A stretch of DNA of 64,000 nucleotides from JBNKFV01 sp050290265 (lineage in GTDB: Bacteria; Pseudomonadota; Gammaproteobacteria; Pseudomonadales; Cellvibrionaceae). The notes below the pieces were generated by a model. The model saw only the letters and a program-made list of their open reading frames with translations. It was not told the DNA's origin and ran no database searches. Made by a program: the position numbers and the translations under genes. Below are positions 36,574 to 45,525 of the stretch, in pieces; positions within the stretch are counted from its first letter, which is position 1, and each line of letters begins with the position of its first letter. The stretch covers positions 1 through 64,000 of the forward strand of contig JBNKHI010000007.1 of NCBI GenBank assembly GCA_050290265.1. Direction: 5' to 3'.

Positions 36574-38016
36574 ATGCAGCAAAAAACGCGTTTTATCACC
36601 ATTACATTACTGTTGTTATTCGCCGGATTTGCAAGCACCAGTATTGTTAGCTATTTGGTTGCCAACAAAGCACTTAACCATCATCTTCGTACCGATACTT
36701 TGCCGCTTACCAGCGACACTATCTATTCCGAAATTCAGCGTGATTTACTTCAGCCTATTTTAGTGTCTTCGTTAATGGCTCAAGACACGTTTGTTCGCGA
36801 CTGGGCGTTGCAGGGGGAGCAAAATGTCTCTGAAATTGTCCGTTACCTGAAGACTATTCAGGACCGTTACCAAACTATCACGGCATTTTTTGTCTCTGAT
36901 AAGACTCACCGTTACTATCATTCCAGTGGCCTATTAAAAACAGTATCCCCCGAAGATGCGCAAGATGCCTGGTATTTTCGTATTAATGGCTTGGGGGGGG
37001 AGTTTGAGGTCAATATGGACGTTGATACCGCAAATCCAAAGCGGACCACCCTGTTTGTAAACCACAAAGTGTTTGATTTTGATCATCAATATCTGGGTGC
37101 CATTGGGGTCGGCTTATCTTCAGAAGCGATTGGCACCATGATTGAACGGTACCAGCGAAATTACCAGCGCACAGTCTATTTTGTGGATGCTGCTGGGCAG
37201 GTCACGCTTAAGGGTAAATCTTATTCGGGGCCTCTGGATATTCATGAAGAGCCAGGCCTGGCGGAAATAGCTGCCGAACTATTAAGTTCTCCTGCAGGAG
37301 CGTTCTCTTACCAGAAAGCCGGAACCACTGTCTTTCTGAATACGCGCTTCGTACCGGAATTGAATTGGTACATTGTTGTGGAACAGGGGGGGCATCAAGA
37401 GTCTGATATAAGGCTGGTTTTATGGATTAACCTGGCGCTAAGCTTGTTGGTCACCGGCGCTGTGGTGCTTTTAGCCCACTTTACGCTAGGTGCTTACCAA
37501 CGTCGTTTAGAGCAGAAGGCGAATACTGATCAATTAACCGGTGCGGTAAGCCGACATGGTTTGGAGCCGATATTAGAAAACAGGTTACGCCTGGCTAATC
37601 GCAATCAACAGGCGTTTTCTGTTGTGTTGGTGGATATTGATCATTTTAAAAAAATTAATGATGAGTATGGCCATATGCTGGGTGACCAGGCGCTGGTTGT
37701 TATGGCTAATCTGCTTATGGATCAGACTCGTAATTCGGACGTCGTTTGTCGCTGGGGCGGAGAAGAATTTCTCTTATTGCTACCGGAAAGTTCACAGACT
37801 CAAGCTACAAAGCTGGCTGAAAAACTTCGTACAGCCATTGCAAACTCAATGCAGATGCTGGCAGGTAAAACGCTAAACGTAACAGCTAGTTTCGGTGTTG
37901 CCGAATACAGTGGTAAGGAGTCTATCGATAGCCTCTTTTCGCGTTGTGATGATGCGTTATATCGAGCAAAAAAAGGTGGCCGTAATAAAGTTTGTACATC
38001 AACAGCTGCATTATAA
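36574..38016 (+). CDS. Membrane diguanylate cyclase with Cache-like sensor and intact I-site
   Basis: 480 aa. Membrane helix ~8-28, periplasmic dCache-like domain ~35-275 (an ITAFFVSDKTHRYYHSSG segment and a later WYFRI are typical), second helix ~281-303, GGDEF domain from ~318. Catalytic motif GGEEF at 395-399 with metal-site VDIDHFKKIND. The inhibitory I-site RxxD is present (R386 to D389) exactly five residues before the GGEEF, so product feedback is expected. Divergent from the ATP-grasp gene and convergent with an HD-GYP gene. Confidence 0.9.
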   Translation: MQQKTRFITITLLLLFAGFASTSIVSYLVANKALNHHLRTDTLPLTSDTIYSEIQRDLLQPILVSSLMAQDTFVRDWALQGEQNVSEIVRYLKTIQDRYQTITAFFVSDKTHRYYHSSGLLKTVSPEDAQDAWYFRINGLGGEFEVNMDVDTANPKRTTLFVNHKVFDFDHQYLGAIGVGLSSEAIGTMIERYQRNYQRTVYFVDAAGQVTLKGKSYSGPLDIHEEPGLAEIAAELLSSPAGAFSYQKAGTTVFLNTRFVPELNWYIVVEQGGHQESDIRLVLWINLALSLLVTGAVVLLAHFTLGAYQRRLEQKANTDQLTGAVSRHGLEPILENRLRLANRNQQAFSVVLVDIDHFKKINDEYGHMLGDQALVVMANLLMDQTRNSDVVCRWGGEEFLLLLPESSQTQATKLAEKLRTAIANSMQMLAGKTLNVTASFGVAEYSGKESIDSLFSRCDDALYRAKKGGRNKVCTSTAAL

Positions 38017-38056
38017 ATGCTTCTCTTGGCTTGAAAAAGAGCGGCTATTGTCCTCG

Positions 38057-39415
38057 TCAGGCCGTCGTTGCGTTGTTTAGGTCCATCATGTAGTTGGAAA
38101 AATTAGCTGTTGTTTGTGGTCGAACAAGTAGGTTAAGTTCACGGCCGATAGCTGCAATCTCTTCGCTGTTTTTTTGATCTTTACATTCTTGTAAATACAG
38201 CCCCAAATATATTTTAAGCTTATCGCAGTGGTGAATAATTTCACTGAGCATAATGCTCGCGTCTTCTATCTCCCTATGTGCTTGTTCTGTTCCGTCTAAT
38301 GAGGTTTGTTTGAGGGACTCTATGTACGCTGAATTAATAAGCCCTGACCGAGCCAGGCAGATATGAATGTGCAACAAAATATTCTGTAAACCGATCAGCT
38401 TTTTCTCATTGTGTTGAAACCCTACAAGTTTATTTAGTGCAACTGAGACTTTTAAAAACTGAATGACGTAGTTGTTCTTCTGAGTAACATAGTCGATAAG
38501 ACTGTCGATTAATTCGGGGGGCGTAAAGCATTCAATAGTTGGCTTTGCGTACTTAAATAGAACAATTAACACTGAAGCATTGGGGTTGTAGCGGTAATGC
38601 TGGTTCATTTGGATTATCGGCACAAGATCGCAAAGAGTACGGTTTCTCGGTTTGAAGTGTTTTTCAAAAATGGCATAGGTGCTGTCGAGCAAATGAAGTA
38701 TTTGTGCGAGAGAACATATTTGCTTTGCCACTTTGGCTGCGGGGTATCCTGTCCCATCAATAGATTCGTGATGCTCAGCAACTGCAGAACAAACATTGGG
38801 TGATAGTCCTGGTATATTCTTAACCACCTGAAGGCTGATTAATGGGTGTGCTTGCAGCTGGCGCCATTCTTCGGGCTCAAGCCTGCGTTCACTCTCCACA
38901 AAATCAGGGTTCAAATGGAGCATGCCAATGTCATGCATCAGGCCTGCAATAAAGGCGTCCTTGATGTCGTTGGGGCTTTCGCCATTTTGAATGTAAATAT
39001 TCATTGCGAACCAGGCGCAATAAAGGGCTTTATGAAAGAGCGTTGGAAACTGGCTCTTCAGTACTGTCAGCTTTTGCATGACAAGTGGGAATTGTTCCAC
39101 TTCCTCGCAACATCGTAGTAATTCCTCTTGTCGCGAGGTTGTCGCGAAAATTATTGAGGTGGAAGCGTTTGATAAAATAAGTGACTCAAATGAAGAGTAG
39201 AGGGATTTTGAGTCTAGTTGGCTATTGATAGCAATACAGTTTTCAAGCGGTTTAAGCAGTTTAAACTTAACTATTTTATCGATCGCTTGATGGTTTAGTG
39301 CCTGACCTGCGGGTAACAGCATTTGGCCTTGGTCGTTGCGAATATCTTGAGTAGCGGTCACGCCATTTACATCATTCACCTTGGCTAGGTGACGACCATA
39401 GAATTTATCATCCAT
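38057..39415 (-). CDS. HD-GYP-type protein with altered active-site residues
   Basis: About 452 aa from ATG 39415; the frame extends to a GTG at 39487 that has no ribosome site. Numbering below is for the longer frame. The N-terminal ~140 residues are an unassigned domain. The HD-GYP-like domain has H185/D186, H214, H239/H240 and the GYP loop in HHESIDGTGYP. However, the lysine of HDxGK is Met (HDIGML) and the usual VDAFDAMT segment is LLDSTYAIF, which keeps only the first Asp (D268). Metal binding is possible, but c-di-GMP hydrolysis may be weak or lost. A helical region without known motifs makes up the C-terminal third. Confidence 0.78.
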   Translation of the reverse strand: MDDKFYGRHLAKVNDVNGVTATQDIRNDQGQMLLPAGQALNHQAIDKIVKFKLLKPLENCIAINSQLDSKSLYSSFESLILSNASTSIIFATTSRQEELLRCCEEVEQFPLVMQKLTVLKSQFPTLFHKALYCAWFAMNIYIQNGESPNDIKDAFIAGLMHDIGMLHLNPDFVESERRLEPEEWRQLQAHPLISLQVVKNIPGLSPNVCSAVAEHHESIDGTGYPAAKVAKQICSLAQILHLLDSTYAIFEKHFKPRNRTLCDLVPIIQMNQHYRYNPNASVLIVLFKYAKPTIECFTPPELIDSLIDYVTQKNNYVIQFLKVSVALNKLVGFQHNEKKLIGLQNILLHIHICLARSGLINSAYIESLKQTSLDGTEQAHREIEDASIMLSEIIHHCDKLKIYLGLYLQECKDQKNSEEIAAIGRELNLLVRPQTTANFSNYMMDLNNATTA

Positions 39416-39498
39416 AACAATTTCAACCTGGCGGTAATTTTTATTTTTTTCTGGACGAAGTATATGGGGTGTTGAATTTGTTGTCACTGTTGATGAGT

Positions 39499-39523
39499 AC
39501 CCGTCTCCATAGCGGAGACGGGT
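39499..39523 (+). terminator. Perfect 10-bp hairpin with T4, oriented on the plus strand
   Basis: ACCCGTCTCC (39499-39508) / GGAGACGGGT (39514-39523) with loop ATAGC, followed by TTTGAAT so that four T follow the G run. It is a terminator in the plus direction, yet no plus-strand gene precedes it for 1.5 kb. On the minus strand it lies between the carboxylesterase and HD-GYP genes, without a T-tract. Confidence 0.55.
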
Positions 39524-39668
39524 TTTGAATGTGGGTTCAGTGTTAATAACGGTTTCGGTAGGTGTCTTAACCTCCAGATAAGGCGGGCAAATGTGCCGCT
39601 GGTTGTCATGGTCAAAAGCTATGGTAAATATTTTCCGCCAAAAGGTGTATTTGGGGCCTTTGTTGTAG

Positions 39669-40340
39669 TTAGCTCGCCACCTTGTTAAGTATTGCCTGCA
39701 TCGCGTTTGCTATATCGGTTAATTCTTCCATGCAGACCTCGTGTTCCATCGGGTAGGTCTGATAAATTGGTGTAAGCCCTTGTTTTTGCAGACGTTCACA
39801 GGCCTCCTTGCCAAGTACCTCCTGTACGACGTTGTCTCCCGTACCATGAAATATATAGATAGGCAGGGTCTGGTTAGCCGGGTTTATGGTCAGGGTGTTG
39901 TGTGTTGCAAAATAGGTGGACAGCGCCAGCAGACCGCCAAGTGGTTTTGGGTAACTAAGTGCACAATGATAGGCAACGGCACCACCCTGAGAAAACCCGG
40001 CGATAATAATGCGTTCGCTACGAATACCACGAGCAATTTCCCGGTCGATCAACGCGGCTATGGCATCGCTGGATGCTTGAATTTGCGTTTCATCGATTTT
40101 GCGCTCCAGTGCCATTTCTAATATGTCATACCAGGCTGGCATCATATAACCACCATTAATGGTCACAGGTATTTCGGGTGCATGAGGAAAAATAAAGCGC
40201 ACGGGCAGGTCTTTGGGTAGTTGAAGATACGGTACCATGGGTTCGAAATCGTGCCCCGTGGCCCCTAAACCATGAAGCCAAATAACACTTGCTGTAGGGT
40301 TTTCTCCTGTATCCAGCGTAATATGTGGCAAGTAATCCAT
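39669..40340 (-). CDS. Carboxylesterase/phospholipase-family alpha/beta hydrolase (EstB-like)
   Basis: 223 aa, the usual length of the phospholipase/carboxylesterase family related to acyl-protein thioesterases. Oxyanion loop WLHGLGATGHDF at ~21-32, nucleophile S117 in GFSQGG, D169 (HGTGDNVV) and H200 (MEHEVCMEE) give a complete triad. No signal peptide. Hydrolyses short-chain esters or lysophospholipids in vitro in related proteins. Confidence 0.9.
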   Translation of the reverse strand: MDYLPHITLDTGENPTASVIWLHGLGATGHDFEPMVPYLQLPKDLPVRFIFPHAPEIPVTINGGYMMPAWYDILEMALERKIDETQIQASSDAIAALIDREIARGIRSERIIIAGFSQGGAVAYHCALSYPKPLGGLLALSTYFATHNTLTINPANQTLPIYIFHGTGDNVVQEVLGKEACERLQKQGLTPIYQTYPMEHEVCMEELTDIANAMQAILNKVAS

Positions 40341-40467
40341 GAGTGCTCCTAATTGGCCAGTAAATCAGTCGTTTGGGGCATGGTATCCGCTTTGCGCTTG
40401 GTTTGCAGTCTTGATATTCTTGCGCGCTTGTAAACGCCAGTCCCTTTGCATAAGGCGCTTGGTTATT

Positions 40468-40484
40468 GGGGCATTAATTGCCCC
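40468..40484. promoter_or_regulatory. Inverted repeat upstream of the DUF2058 gene
   Basis: GGGGCA-TTAAT-TGCCCC, a perfect 6-bp stem that can extend by four A-T pairs across a 2-nt bulge. It lies 31 bp before the DUF2058 start, between divergent genes. Could be an operator or a leader hairpin; no T-tract. Confidence 0.3.
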
Positions 40485-40514
40485 GTAATAGACAACCGTA
40501 CAGGTTAAGTAAAT

Positions 40515-41051
40515 ATGGCCTCTCTACAAGATCAGCTGTTAAAAGCGGGGTTGGTGGACAGTAAAAAAGCCAAGCAGGTCGGTAAAGACCAACGTAAGCA
40601 GAAAAAAGTGGCGAAAAAGTCTTCACAACCCATCATCGATGAAACGAAATTAGCAGCAGAGCAAGCGCGAGCTGAAAAGGCTGAGCGCGATCGGGCGTTA
40701 AACGCGGAACGTAATGCACAAGCGCAGCAGAAAGCAATCTTAGCGCAGATTAAGCAGCTGGTGGAAACCAATAAGCAATCTAAAGGTAACGGTGATATAG
40801 CCTATAACTTTACGTTTGATAAAAAAGTCAAAAAGATTTACGTGAATGCAGAGGTGCAAAGCCACCTGGTTGCCGGGCGTTTGGTGATTGTAGGTTTGAA
40901 TGATGTATTTGAACTAGTCCCGCGTGGTGTGGCAGACAAAATCGCCGAGCGTGATGCCAGTCTTGTTGTAAAAGTACAGGCACAAGCGCAGACGGTTGAT
41001 GAAGATGACCCGTATGCAGATTATCAAATCCCCGATGATTTGATGTGGTAA
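40515..41051 (+). CDS. DUF2058 family protein (YaiL-like)
   Basis: 178 aa, highly charged. The N-terminal SLQDQLLKAGLVDSKKAKQV and the following Lys/Arg/Ala-rich coiled region, then a small beta domain (YNFTFDKKVKKIYVNAEVQ), match the YaiL/DUF2058 family, which is described only as a possible nucleoid-associated or RNA-related protein. The last codons overlap the next gene. Confidence 0.88.
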   Translation: MASLQDQLLKAGLVDSKKAKQVGKDQRKQKKVAKKSSQPIIDETKLAAEQARAEKAERDRALNAERNAQAQQKAILAQIKQLVETNKQSKGNGDIAYNFTFDKKVKKIYVNAEVQSHLVAGRLVIVGLNDVFELVPRGVADKIAERDASLVVKVQAQAQTVDEDDPYADYQIPDDLMW

Positions 41052-41623
41052 ATACGTTGACGGTTAAGAGTAGTGATGCCATTGAGTCGGCAATAAAACA
41101 CTGGTTAAGTGATGTCGTCGTTGGTTTAAATCTGTGCCCATTTGCCAGCAAGCCAATGCGGTTGGGGCAGGTCCGTTTTTGTATCAGTGAGACAGAGGAT
41201 GAAACGGATTTACTGGCTGAGTTGCTGGTTGAATTGCAACGTTTAGATGATGTGCCTGCAGCTCAATTGGAAACAACGCTTCTGGTAGTCCCTCGACAAT
41301 TACATAACTTTTCTGATTTTAATCAATTTTTAGACCTGTGTGATTGGTTGCTGGAGCGGCATAATTATACGGGTATTTACCAACTGGCAACCTTTCATCC
41401 TGATTATCAATTTGCGGGCACGTTTGCCGGTGATGCCGAGAATTTAACGAATCGTGCCCCTTACCCTGTTTTACATTTATTGCGAGAAGAGAGTTTGGAA
41501 AAGGCATTAGAGAATTATGCCAATCCAGAATCGATTCCTGACGCAAATATCTCGCGCATGCGGTCATTAACCGTTTTGGAAAAACAGGCGCTGTTTCCAT
41601 ATCTATTAACTGAAAATAAGTAG
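41045..41623 (+). CDS. DUF1415 family protein
   Basis: 192 aa starting at a GTG that overlaps the DUF2058 stop by seven bases, so translation is coupled; TTG 41057 is a less likely alternative. Family marks: WLSDVVVGLNLCPFASKPM near the start and YQLATFHPDYQFAGT in the middle. No biochemical function is known to me. The invariant Cys in NLCPFA suggests a metal or catalytic role, which is inference. Confidence 0.85.
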   Translation: MVNTLTVKSSDAIESAIKHWLSDVVVGLNLCPFASKPMRLGQVRFCISETEDETDLLAELLVELQRLDDVPAAQLETTLLVVPRQLHNFSDFNQFLDLCDWLLERHNYTGIYQLATFHPDYQFAGTFAGDAENLTNRAPYPVLHLLREESLEKALENYANPESIPDANISRMRSLTVLEKQALFPYLLTENK

Positions 41624-41662
41624 CCCAAGTTTAATGCGTAGACTGTGGTCTGGGGCTACGGT

Positions 41663-42973
41663 TTAGCTATCTAGGTATCTATGCCATTCTTGTTGAGAAA
41701 GTGCTGTGAATTTTCTAATGGCATCCTGCAGAGGTTCTGCTGGAAACCTATTTAGTTGCAGATGGTGTATGTATTTCAGTGTTTTAAATGCGTCAAACCA
41801 ATTGAAGATATGACGTTGAAGCTGTCCTGCTGATTTTCCCTCAGCGATCAGCTTGTCGAGGTGGGAAAATAATGTCTCGGCTCCGTTTTCCTCCAGTGCT
41901 GTACGACTATGTTTTGGCAGGCTTTGTAAAAATTTTGTTGTATTAAAGTCGCTATTTATGGCTTTAAAGCTTTGGTTGAGTTGCTTTAAGGCCGTGAACG
42001 TTTCTGGAGCGTAATACGTGTACGGAAGGTTGTTTTTTTTCAGTGCGATAATTTTTTTTACGCTGGGTCCTGTACCAAAAGGCACTCGGTCTGAAAGACG
42101 AGCTTCAAGCATCAGTGCTGGCTGACCATCAAAGTCTTTGTTGGTCAGTGGGATAACCGGGGCTAATTTTGCCAGCTTGTTGAGTAAATAGAAATCTTCA
42201 CCGCCTGGTCGTTTTGGAAATCCTCTTGCCTGGCAATAAAAGTCAGTATGTAAGCAGAGGCAGCTGCCAATAGTGTGGAATGCATAGGGTGAACCTGCCC
42301 AATCTAAAGCTCGCACATAATATTCAAGTGCACTTTCATAGAGTTTTGTAGCGTCGCCAATATCTGTGTTGTCACAGAGGTGTTGGTAGGGAAGTACATA
42401 TGCGCTTACCGGGGGCTTTTTTCCTGCGCGGTTACCCAGCGTAAAATAAAGCGCGCTAAGGTGGGCATCGGCATCGCTACTAAATATCCAGGGTTCTTGT
42501 GTTAATGCATTGGCGTATAGGGCAGCAGCCAAATCGCTACCAATTTTTCGTGCGCGCCCGACACCTTGTTTTGTCGGTATGCGGTTGCCGTCGCTAAAGC
42601 GATCCACCAATAGGAAATCAATCCGGTTATGATGATCCATAACCGATGTTCCTTGTGTTTTTATGAGCCTCAGGTTTTCAGATTGCCACTCTGTTGTACC
42701 TGTGTTGAGTACAGCTTGCCACAGCGTTAATGCCTTGTATTCGGCCTCTGGATCAATACAGTCCGGGGTGTTGATGACGATAATGACCAGTACCGGACCA
42801 TTGGGCCAAGTTGTTTGTAGTAACCGATGAACAAAATCAGGCGTTTCGTTATAGGCTGGAATGACCAGTGTGTGCTGATAGGGAACCGGTATCGCTGCAT
42901 CAATATTGCGAAGATTATTGACCTCGGCTTCAGCGTAGTGGTTCAAGTATTTTGTTGTGGCAGGGTGGATCAT
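41663..42973 (-). CDS. Glycosyltransferase-like protein of unknown role
   Basis: 436 aa from ATG 42973 (a TTG four codons upstream is possible). The N-terminal part has GT-A features: LVIPAYNETPDF, then GVGRARKIGSDLAAAL and a DxD-type SSDADAH, followed by GGEDFYLLNKLAKL, reminiscent of family 2 acceptor/base motifs. The C-terminal ~130 residues are helical and unassigned. No membrane segment. Not in an obvious polysaccharide cluster; its neighbours are DUF1415 and a serine hydrolase. Family 2-like glycosyltransferase is the best guess; the donor and acceptor are unknown. Confidence 0.65.
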   Translation of the reverse strand: MIHPATTKYLNHYAEAEVNNLRNIDAAIPVPYQHTLVIPAYNETPDFVHRLLQTTWPNGPVLVIIVINTPDCIDPEAEYKALTLWQAVLNTGTTEWQSENLRLIKTQGTSVMDHHNRIDFLLVDRFSDGNRIPTKQGVGRARKIGSDLAAALYANALTQEPWIFSSDADAHLSALYFTLGNRAGKKPPVSAYVLPYQHLCDNTDIGDATKLYESALEYYVRALDWAGSPYAFHTIGSCLCLHTDFYCQARGFPKRPGGEDFYLLNKLAKLAPVIPLTNKDFDGQPALMLEARLSDRVPFGTGPSVKKIIALKKNNLPYTYYAPETFTALKQLNQSFKAINSDFNTTKFLQSLPKHSRTALEENGAETLFSHLDKLIAEGKSAGQLQRHIFNWFDAFKTLKYIHHLQLNRFPAEPLQDAIRKFTALSQQEWHRYLDS

Positions 42974-42977
42974 TGTG

Positions 42978-42998
42978 ACGACCAATTATTTTGGTCGT
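42978..42998. promoter_or_regulatory. 8-bp inverted repeat abutting the glycosyltransferase-like start
   Basis: ACGACCAA (42978-42985) and TTGGTCGT (42991-42998) flank a 5-nt spacer, ending only 4 bp before the minus-strand ATG (42973). In the mRNA it would fold across the ribosome site; on DNA it could be an operator. No clear Shine-Dalgarno is otherwise present. Confidence 0.4.
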
Positions 42999-43094
42999 TC
43001 AGTTTAGCGTTACCGTTTGGAGATTCCTACCTGGGTGATAAGCGGTATGAAGCCGTTAATGAAGATTAACGACTCCACGTGTTTGTTCAGCACA

Positions 43095-44291
43095 TTATTC
43101 GTCGACAACGCCTTTTACCAGCATATTAGGAAGGTGGCTGTTGTCCCATTCGGGTTCTTTTGGCGGTGTAGCTCCCATTCGTAATACGATCATGTTGTAG
43201 TTAGGCAAGGTATAAACCACCTGATTTGAATTGCCATCAAAAAGATACAAATCTTTATCAAGGTACGGCTCAGAGTGCAGAACTTGAGGCCCAGGGCCAC
43301 CGGGCCCGGTAAAACCACGACGCTCAGTGTATTCACCACCAATCCATACGCCCATACCATAGTGTGGGTTTTCGGGTGTGCCTTTCTTCATGTTGGCAAC
43401 GAAGCTGGCAGGAATAACTTGCTCACCCTGATATTTGCCTTCTTGCAGCAGCAGGATGGCCATTCGCATCCAGCTTTCAGCAGGCAGGTACATACAGCAA
43501 CCAGAGTGGGCTAGCCCGCCCGGGCGGTCTACCCAGATTTCTCCGCCTGGAGCACCAATTTTGGCCAGGACTTCTTTACCAATAAAGTCACCATAGCGTT
43601 GACCGGTAGCTCGTTCGATAATGAGCGCAACAAGCTCTGCGGTGGCGTTGCTGTAGGCGTAGGTTGTTCCGGGCTTATCAACCATAGGGTAGTCATGAAT
43701 GAGTACCTTCCCATGCTCGTAGGAAATAAACGCCCGGTTCCAGGGGTGATCTGGGTCTGGACTATAACCCTGAGCCAAAAAGCCGGAGCGCATGTCCAGC
43801 GTATGTCGGATGAGCATGTCGGCTTTCGGCGTATCTTTCCACTCGGTAATAAAGTCAGCCACCGGCTGGTCTACAGATTTGATCGCACCTATTTGTATGG
43901 CGCGGCCAATCGCAATTGCCGATAGAGGTTTAGACAGCGATTTTGACAGTAGCGGCGTAGCGGCGGTTGTATTACCGAAGAATACTTGATCTTGAATTAC
44001 ACCATTACGCCAAACCATAAATGCACTTGAATTGTTGGCCTGGGCGTAGGCTGCAGCATTATCAAGCACTTGTTTGTTGATGGATAGTTCATTTGCTTTC
44101 GCCAATGGCAGCGGAGTGGGGTTAGGACTGCCAGTTACAGGCTCCATGGGCGAATAACTTTTCAGGTAGCCTCCATTACCCATTAGAATGTCAAAGCGCT
44201 TTTGGTAGAGTGCCTCAAAGTCCTGTGTACAGGCGCTGACGGATACCAAAGCCAAACAGCTCGCGGCTATAGCTGCAAAATGGAAACGCAT
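43095..44291 (-). CDS. Beta-lactamase-fold serine hydrolase, predicted lipoprotein
   Basis: 398 aa. Signal sequence ending in the lipobox-like VSAC (C21). Class C beta-lactamase/penicillin-binding-protein-like esterase fold with S118-L-S-K121 as the SxxK nucleophile motif and the Y213-S-N215 motif (TYAYSNATAEL). This family includes esterases, amidases and D-aminopeptidases; antibiotic resistance should not be assumed. It starts inside the stop of the DUF1838 gene (TAATG), so the two are translationally coupled and both are probably exported. Confidence 0.85.
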   Translation of the reverse strand: MRFHFAAIAASCLALVSVSACTQDFEALYQKRFDILMGNGGYLKSYSPMEPVTGSPNPTPLPLAKANELSINKQVLDNAAAYAQANNSSAFMVWRNGVIQDQVFFGNTTAATPLLSKSLSKPLSAIAIGRAIQIGAIKSVDQPVADFITEWKDTPKADMLIRHTLDMRSGFLAQGYSPDPDHPWNRAFISYEHGKVLIHDYPMVDKPGTTYAYSNATAELVALIIERATGQRYGDFIGKEVLAKIGAPGGEIWVDRPGGLAHSGCCMYLPAESWMRMAILLLQEGKYQGEQVIPASFVANMKKGTPENPHYGMGVWIGGEYTERRGFTGPGGPGPQVLHSEPYLDKDLYLFDGNSNQVVYTLPNYNMIVLRMGATPPKEPEWDNSHLPNMLVKGVVDE

Positions 44292-45244
44292 TATTTTGCC
44301 TCCTGTTTTGCTTTTTCGGCTTCTCTTTCGGCCACTGCTTTGTTGTAAAAATCTGCAGAATCAAAACGGATATTTTCCCAAGTCGCGGTCTCAAAAATTT
44401 CCGGGGTGTATTTTTCAAAGGCGGCTCGCACGTGCGGCTCCAGCGCATCGAAACCAGAGATATTTGAACCAAAGCCACGAGCCATACTGCGACCAGGTGT
44501 TTGTCCCATGCGCAAAAATGGCTGCCAGCTGGTCAAGTTTTGCATATGCATTTCTGCGGGAGCCCCCATAATTTGGGGGTCAATGACATCAGCAATACGT
44601 GCAGAAAATGTGTACATCGAGTCCCAAAAGATAGTTGGGCCACTGGAATATTCTGGCCACTCTTTGGGGGTGAAAATATTGGGAAACTTCTCTATGGATT
44701 GAGCGGGTATGAAAACTCGATCACCAATAACATTGATGCGCATCGGATTAGGTGCAAGTCCGGGAGCGATAATGCCTTTAGGGGTATAAGAGCGGAATAC
44801 CGGCCCGAGAATAAACGGTTCCAGTTCAACCGTTTTGTTGACAATAGGGTTGTGCCAGTTAGATATCGGGTTGTCGGTATCGAAGTCACAGTAATAACCC
44901 ACTTCGTAGTGCTTTAGGTTAAAGGTACCGTCACCTGCGGGCTCCCATTTTTGCACGACATAATTATTCATTGAGAAAAAGGGAACAATGTTGTTGTCAC
45001 CGACTAGTCCGTAGAGATGGATGCGCATAAACGCATGGGTTTCTTCCTTGCCTGTACTCCCCATCACTTTGGTAATAACCGCCGAGCGCTTCTCTGGTGT
45101 AGACATGTCAATGTCATTAAGAGTCAGCGTTTTTTTTACAGTTTGGCCTGTGCTACATGCAGCAACCGTCGGCAGCGCTGCGCCAGCCAAACCTAGTAAT
45201 CCAGCTTTTTTGAGTGCTGCTCTTCGGGATATTTTATCGTTCAT
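44291..45244 (-). CDS. DUF1838 family protein, Tat-exported predicted lipoprotein
   Basis: 317 aa. The N-terminus combines a twin-arginine motif (ISRRAALKKAG) with a cysteine after AA (C30), so it is probably folded in the cytosol, exported by Tat and possibly lipid-anchored. The remainder matches DUF1838 (FMRIHLYGLVGDN, then CDFDTDNPISNWHNPI, then YTPKGIIAPGLAPNP). No enzyme activity is known for the family. Its overlap with the serine hydrolase gene suggests a shared substrate or complex. Confidence 0.82.
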   Translation of the reverse strand: MNDKISRRAALKKAGLLGLAGAALPTVAACSTGQTVKKTLTLNDIDMSTPEKRSAVITKVMGSTGKEETHAFMRIHLYGLVGDNNIVPFFSMNNYVVQKWEPAGDGTFNLKHYEVGYYCDFDTDNPISNWHNPIVNKTVELEPFILGPVFRSYTPKGIIAPGLAPNPMRINVIGDRVFIPAQSIEKFPNIFTPKEWPEYSSGPTIFWDSMYTFSARIADVIDPQIMGAPAEMHMQNLTSWQPFLRMGQTPGRSMARGFGSNISGFDALEPHVRAAFEKYTPEIFETATWENIRFDSADFYNKAVAEREAEKAKQEAK

Positions 45245-45525
45245 GGGTAATCCTGATTCTCTCGGTATATGACGTAGTGATAAGGCCAGTTGTGCTGCAG
45301 CACGCTGAGATGGTGGTGTGAGGCAAAACCGAACTTTGTATTAAAGGTATGTCATTGAGTCATAATTTGCAAATAGATATGACCTAAGGCTAGTTTTCGG
45401 GACTGGAATTTGGTGAGATAAGCTTGATTAGCGTCGATCAACCCCAGAGACATAGACGCATGGGGCCATTGCCGGCACTGTTTGACTTCGCTAGTAGGGC
45501 GGTAATAAGTGTTTGTCCCGCTGCT

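Noticed and set aside
43095..44291. Beta-lactamase antibiotic-resistance gene
   Set aside because: The fold is shared with many esterases and peptidases, and coupling to DUF1838 points to another role. Resistance is not supported by sequence alone.
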